From positions 1 to 15,714 of the forward strand of contig CAZRRG010000052.1 of NCBI GenBank assembly GCA_964602455.1: 15,714 nucleotides of DNA, given 5' to 3'. The stretch is from JBBDIP01 sp964602455 (GTDB lineage Bacteria; Bacillota; Sulfobacillia; Fermentithermobacillales; Fermentithermobacillaceae). A program made the position numbers and the translations under genes. Below the pieces are notes generated by a model, which saw only the letters and a program-made list of their open reading frames with translations, had not been told where the DNA came from and did no database searches. This document shows positions 15,374-15,714 of the stretch, piece after piece; the stretch's first letter is position 1; every line of letters begins with the position of its first letter.

Positions 15374-15601
15374 CATTCCGCCCATGCGACCGGGGCATGC
15401 CCCACGCGGCGCCGCCTACTTGCCTCGCTGCGTGGCTCCATGAAGATCGTTCTGCTGTAAGCGCCGCTAAGGGCCACGCCCCGGCGGCACAAATAACTGC
15501 TGCACGGTTCAGACGGGGTGTGCTACACGAAGCGTCGTCGGAGATGCATCATAAAACTAGGCGCCAGAGATCACTGGTGAGCAACGAGGTTACGAGGCCA
15601 A
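15374..15601. other. Gene-free spacer between terminator and putative IS end
   Basis: No convincing gene, RNA or family match is seen here. One open frame crosses it (15397-15615) but has no good ribosome site and an unconvincing composition. The only clear structure is the 12-base palindrome listed separately. Confidence 0.5.
15392..15403. repeat. Perfect 12-base palindrome
   Basis: GGGGCATGCCCC reads identically on both strands, 19 bases after the terminator tail. It could be a protein-binding site or chance in GC-rich DNA; nothing else supports a role. Confidence 0.45.
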
Positions 15602-15602
15602 T

Positions 15603-15668
15603 GGTCACCGCATGACCCCCTATGGTCACGGCATGACCATCTAATTTCAGGCGGGTCATGCCATGACC
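15603..15668. repeat. Three spaced palindromic repeats (GGTCA...TGACC)
   Basis: Copies are GGTCACCGCATGACC (15603-15617), GGTCACGGCATGACC (15624-15638) and GGTCATGCCATGACC (15654-15668). All share the arms GGTCA and TGACC; the third is palindromic over seven bases per arm around a single central C. Start-to-start distances are 21 and 30 bases. The first two also share a CTA at the end of a 21-base unit. They look like binding sites for a dimeric protein, either a transposase acting on an IS end or a repressor of the gene starting at 15705. Confidence 0.85.
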
Positions 15669-15704
15669 TATTCTCGGAATTCCATTAGTCACCAGAAGGC
15701 TAAC

Positions 15705-15714
15705 ATGTCGAAAA
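15705..15714 (+). CDS. Start of a gene running out of the window, possibly IstA-type transposase
   Basis: ATG at 15705 follows AGAAGG (15694-15699) at a five-base spacing and reads Met-Ser-Lys before the sequence ends. The start context is good, but only three codons are visible. The transposase identity rests on the repeats just upstream and on the typical beginning of IstA proteins. Confidence 0.35.

Larger units (their letters stand above)
15602..15714 (+). mobile_element. Putative left end of an insertion sequence, IS21-like, cut by the window edge
   Basis: Three related 15-base palindromic repeats lie directly upstream of an ATG whose first codons are Met-Ser-Lys. IS21-family elements carry several short repeats at their ends, begin with TG, and their IstA transposases often start Met-Ser-Lys-Lys. 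The TG at 15602-15603 is a candidate terminus. The body of the element and its other end are outside the window, so the family is inferred only from end architecture and three codons. Confidence 0.4.

Noticed and set aside
15397..15615. 72-codon open frame after the terminator
   Set aside because: Poor ribosome site, low-complexity composition, overlap with the palindromic repeats, and no recognisable domain.
15603..15668. Short CRISPR-like array
   Set aside because: Three copies only, themselves palindromic and differing in the centre, with spacers of about 6 and 15 bases. This does not fit CRISPR repeats and spacers.

Overview
The window looks like a chromosomal piece of a GC-rich member of the Bacillota (Firmicutes). 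The main evidence is the gene string acpS - nnr (NAD(P)HX repair) - ndoAI - ndoA, which resembles the Bacillus-type acpS...alr-ndoAI-ndoA neighbourhood. Frequent GTG/TTG starts behind strong purine-rich Shine-Dalgarno sequences also fit. The exact lineage cannot be fixed from sequence reading alone. Every gene I can support lies on the + strand.

Region 1 (1-7786) is a tightly packed run of nine genes with gaps from -1 to 34 bases. In order they are an aldo/keto reductase (5' end outside the window), an M20 metallopeptidase, holo-ACP synthase, the bifunctional NAD(P)HX epimerase/dehydratase, the EndoAI/EndoA antitoxin-toxin pair, a PLP-dependent D-cysteine desulfhydrase-type enzyme, a class I glutamine-amidotransferase-like gamma-glutamyl hydrolase (peptidase C26) and an autoprocessing P1 (DmpA/BapA-type) aminopeptidase. 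The mix of core housekeeping genes with peptide, amide and D-amino-acid catabolic enzymes suggests an organism living partly on peptides and amino acids.

Region 2 (7858-15315) is the most interesting part. It holds two paralogous copies of a two-gene module. Each copy has a large GlmL/'MutL'-type ASKHA ATPase (638 and 618 residues) followed by an uncharacterised protein with barrel-sandwich-like repeats, a conserved central domain and a KOW-like C-terminus (451 and 374 residues). Each pair is preceded by a small protein with hydrophobic segments: a two-TM protein with a possible PH-like domain before pair 1, and a 135-residue hydrophobic/charged-tail protein before pair 2. No B12-dependent mutase subunit is encoded here, so these ATPases may not be ordinary glutamate-mutase accessory factors. 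I propose the module as a candidate undescribed ATPase/scaffold system, possibly membrane-associated.

Region 3 (15316-15714) starts with a clear intrinsic terminator. A short stretch without recognisable genes follows, then three palindromic repeats directly upstream of an ATG whose first codons read Met-Ser-Lys. This looks like the left end of an insertion sequence, most likely IS21-family, running out of the window.
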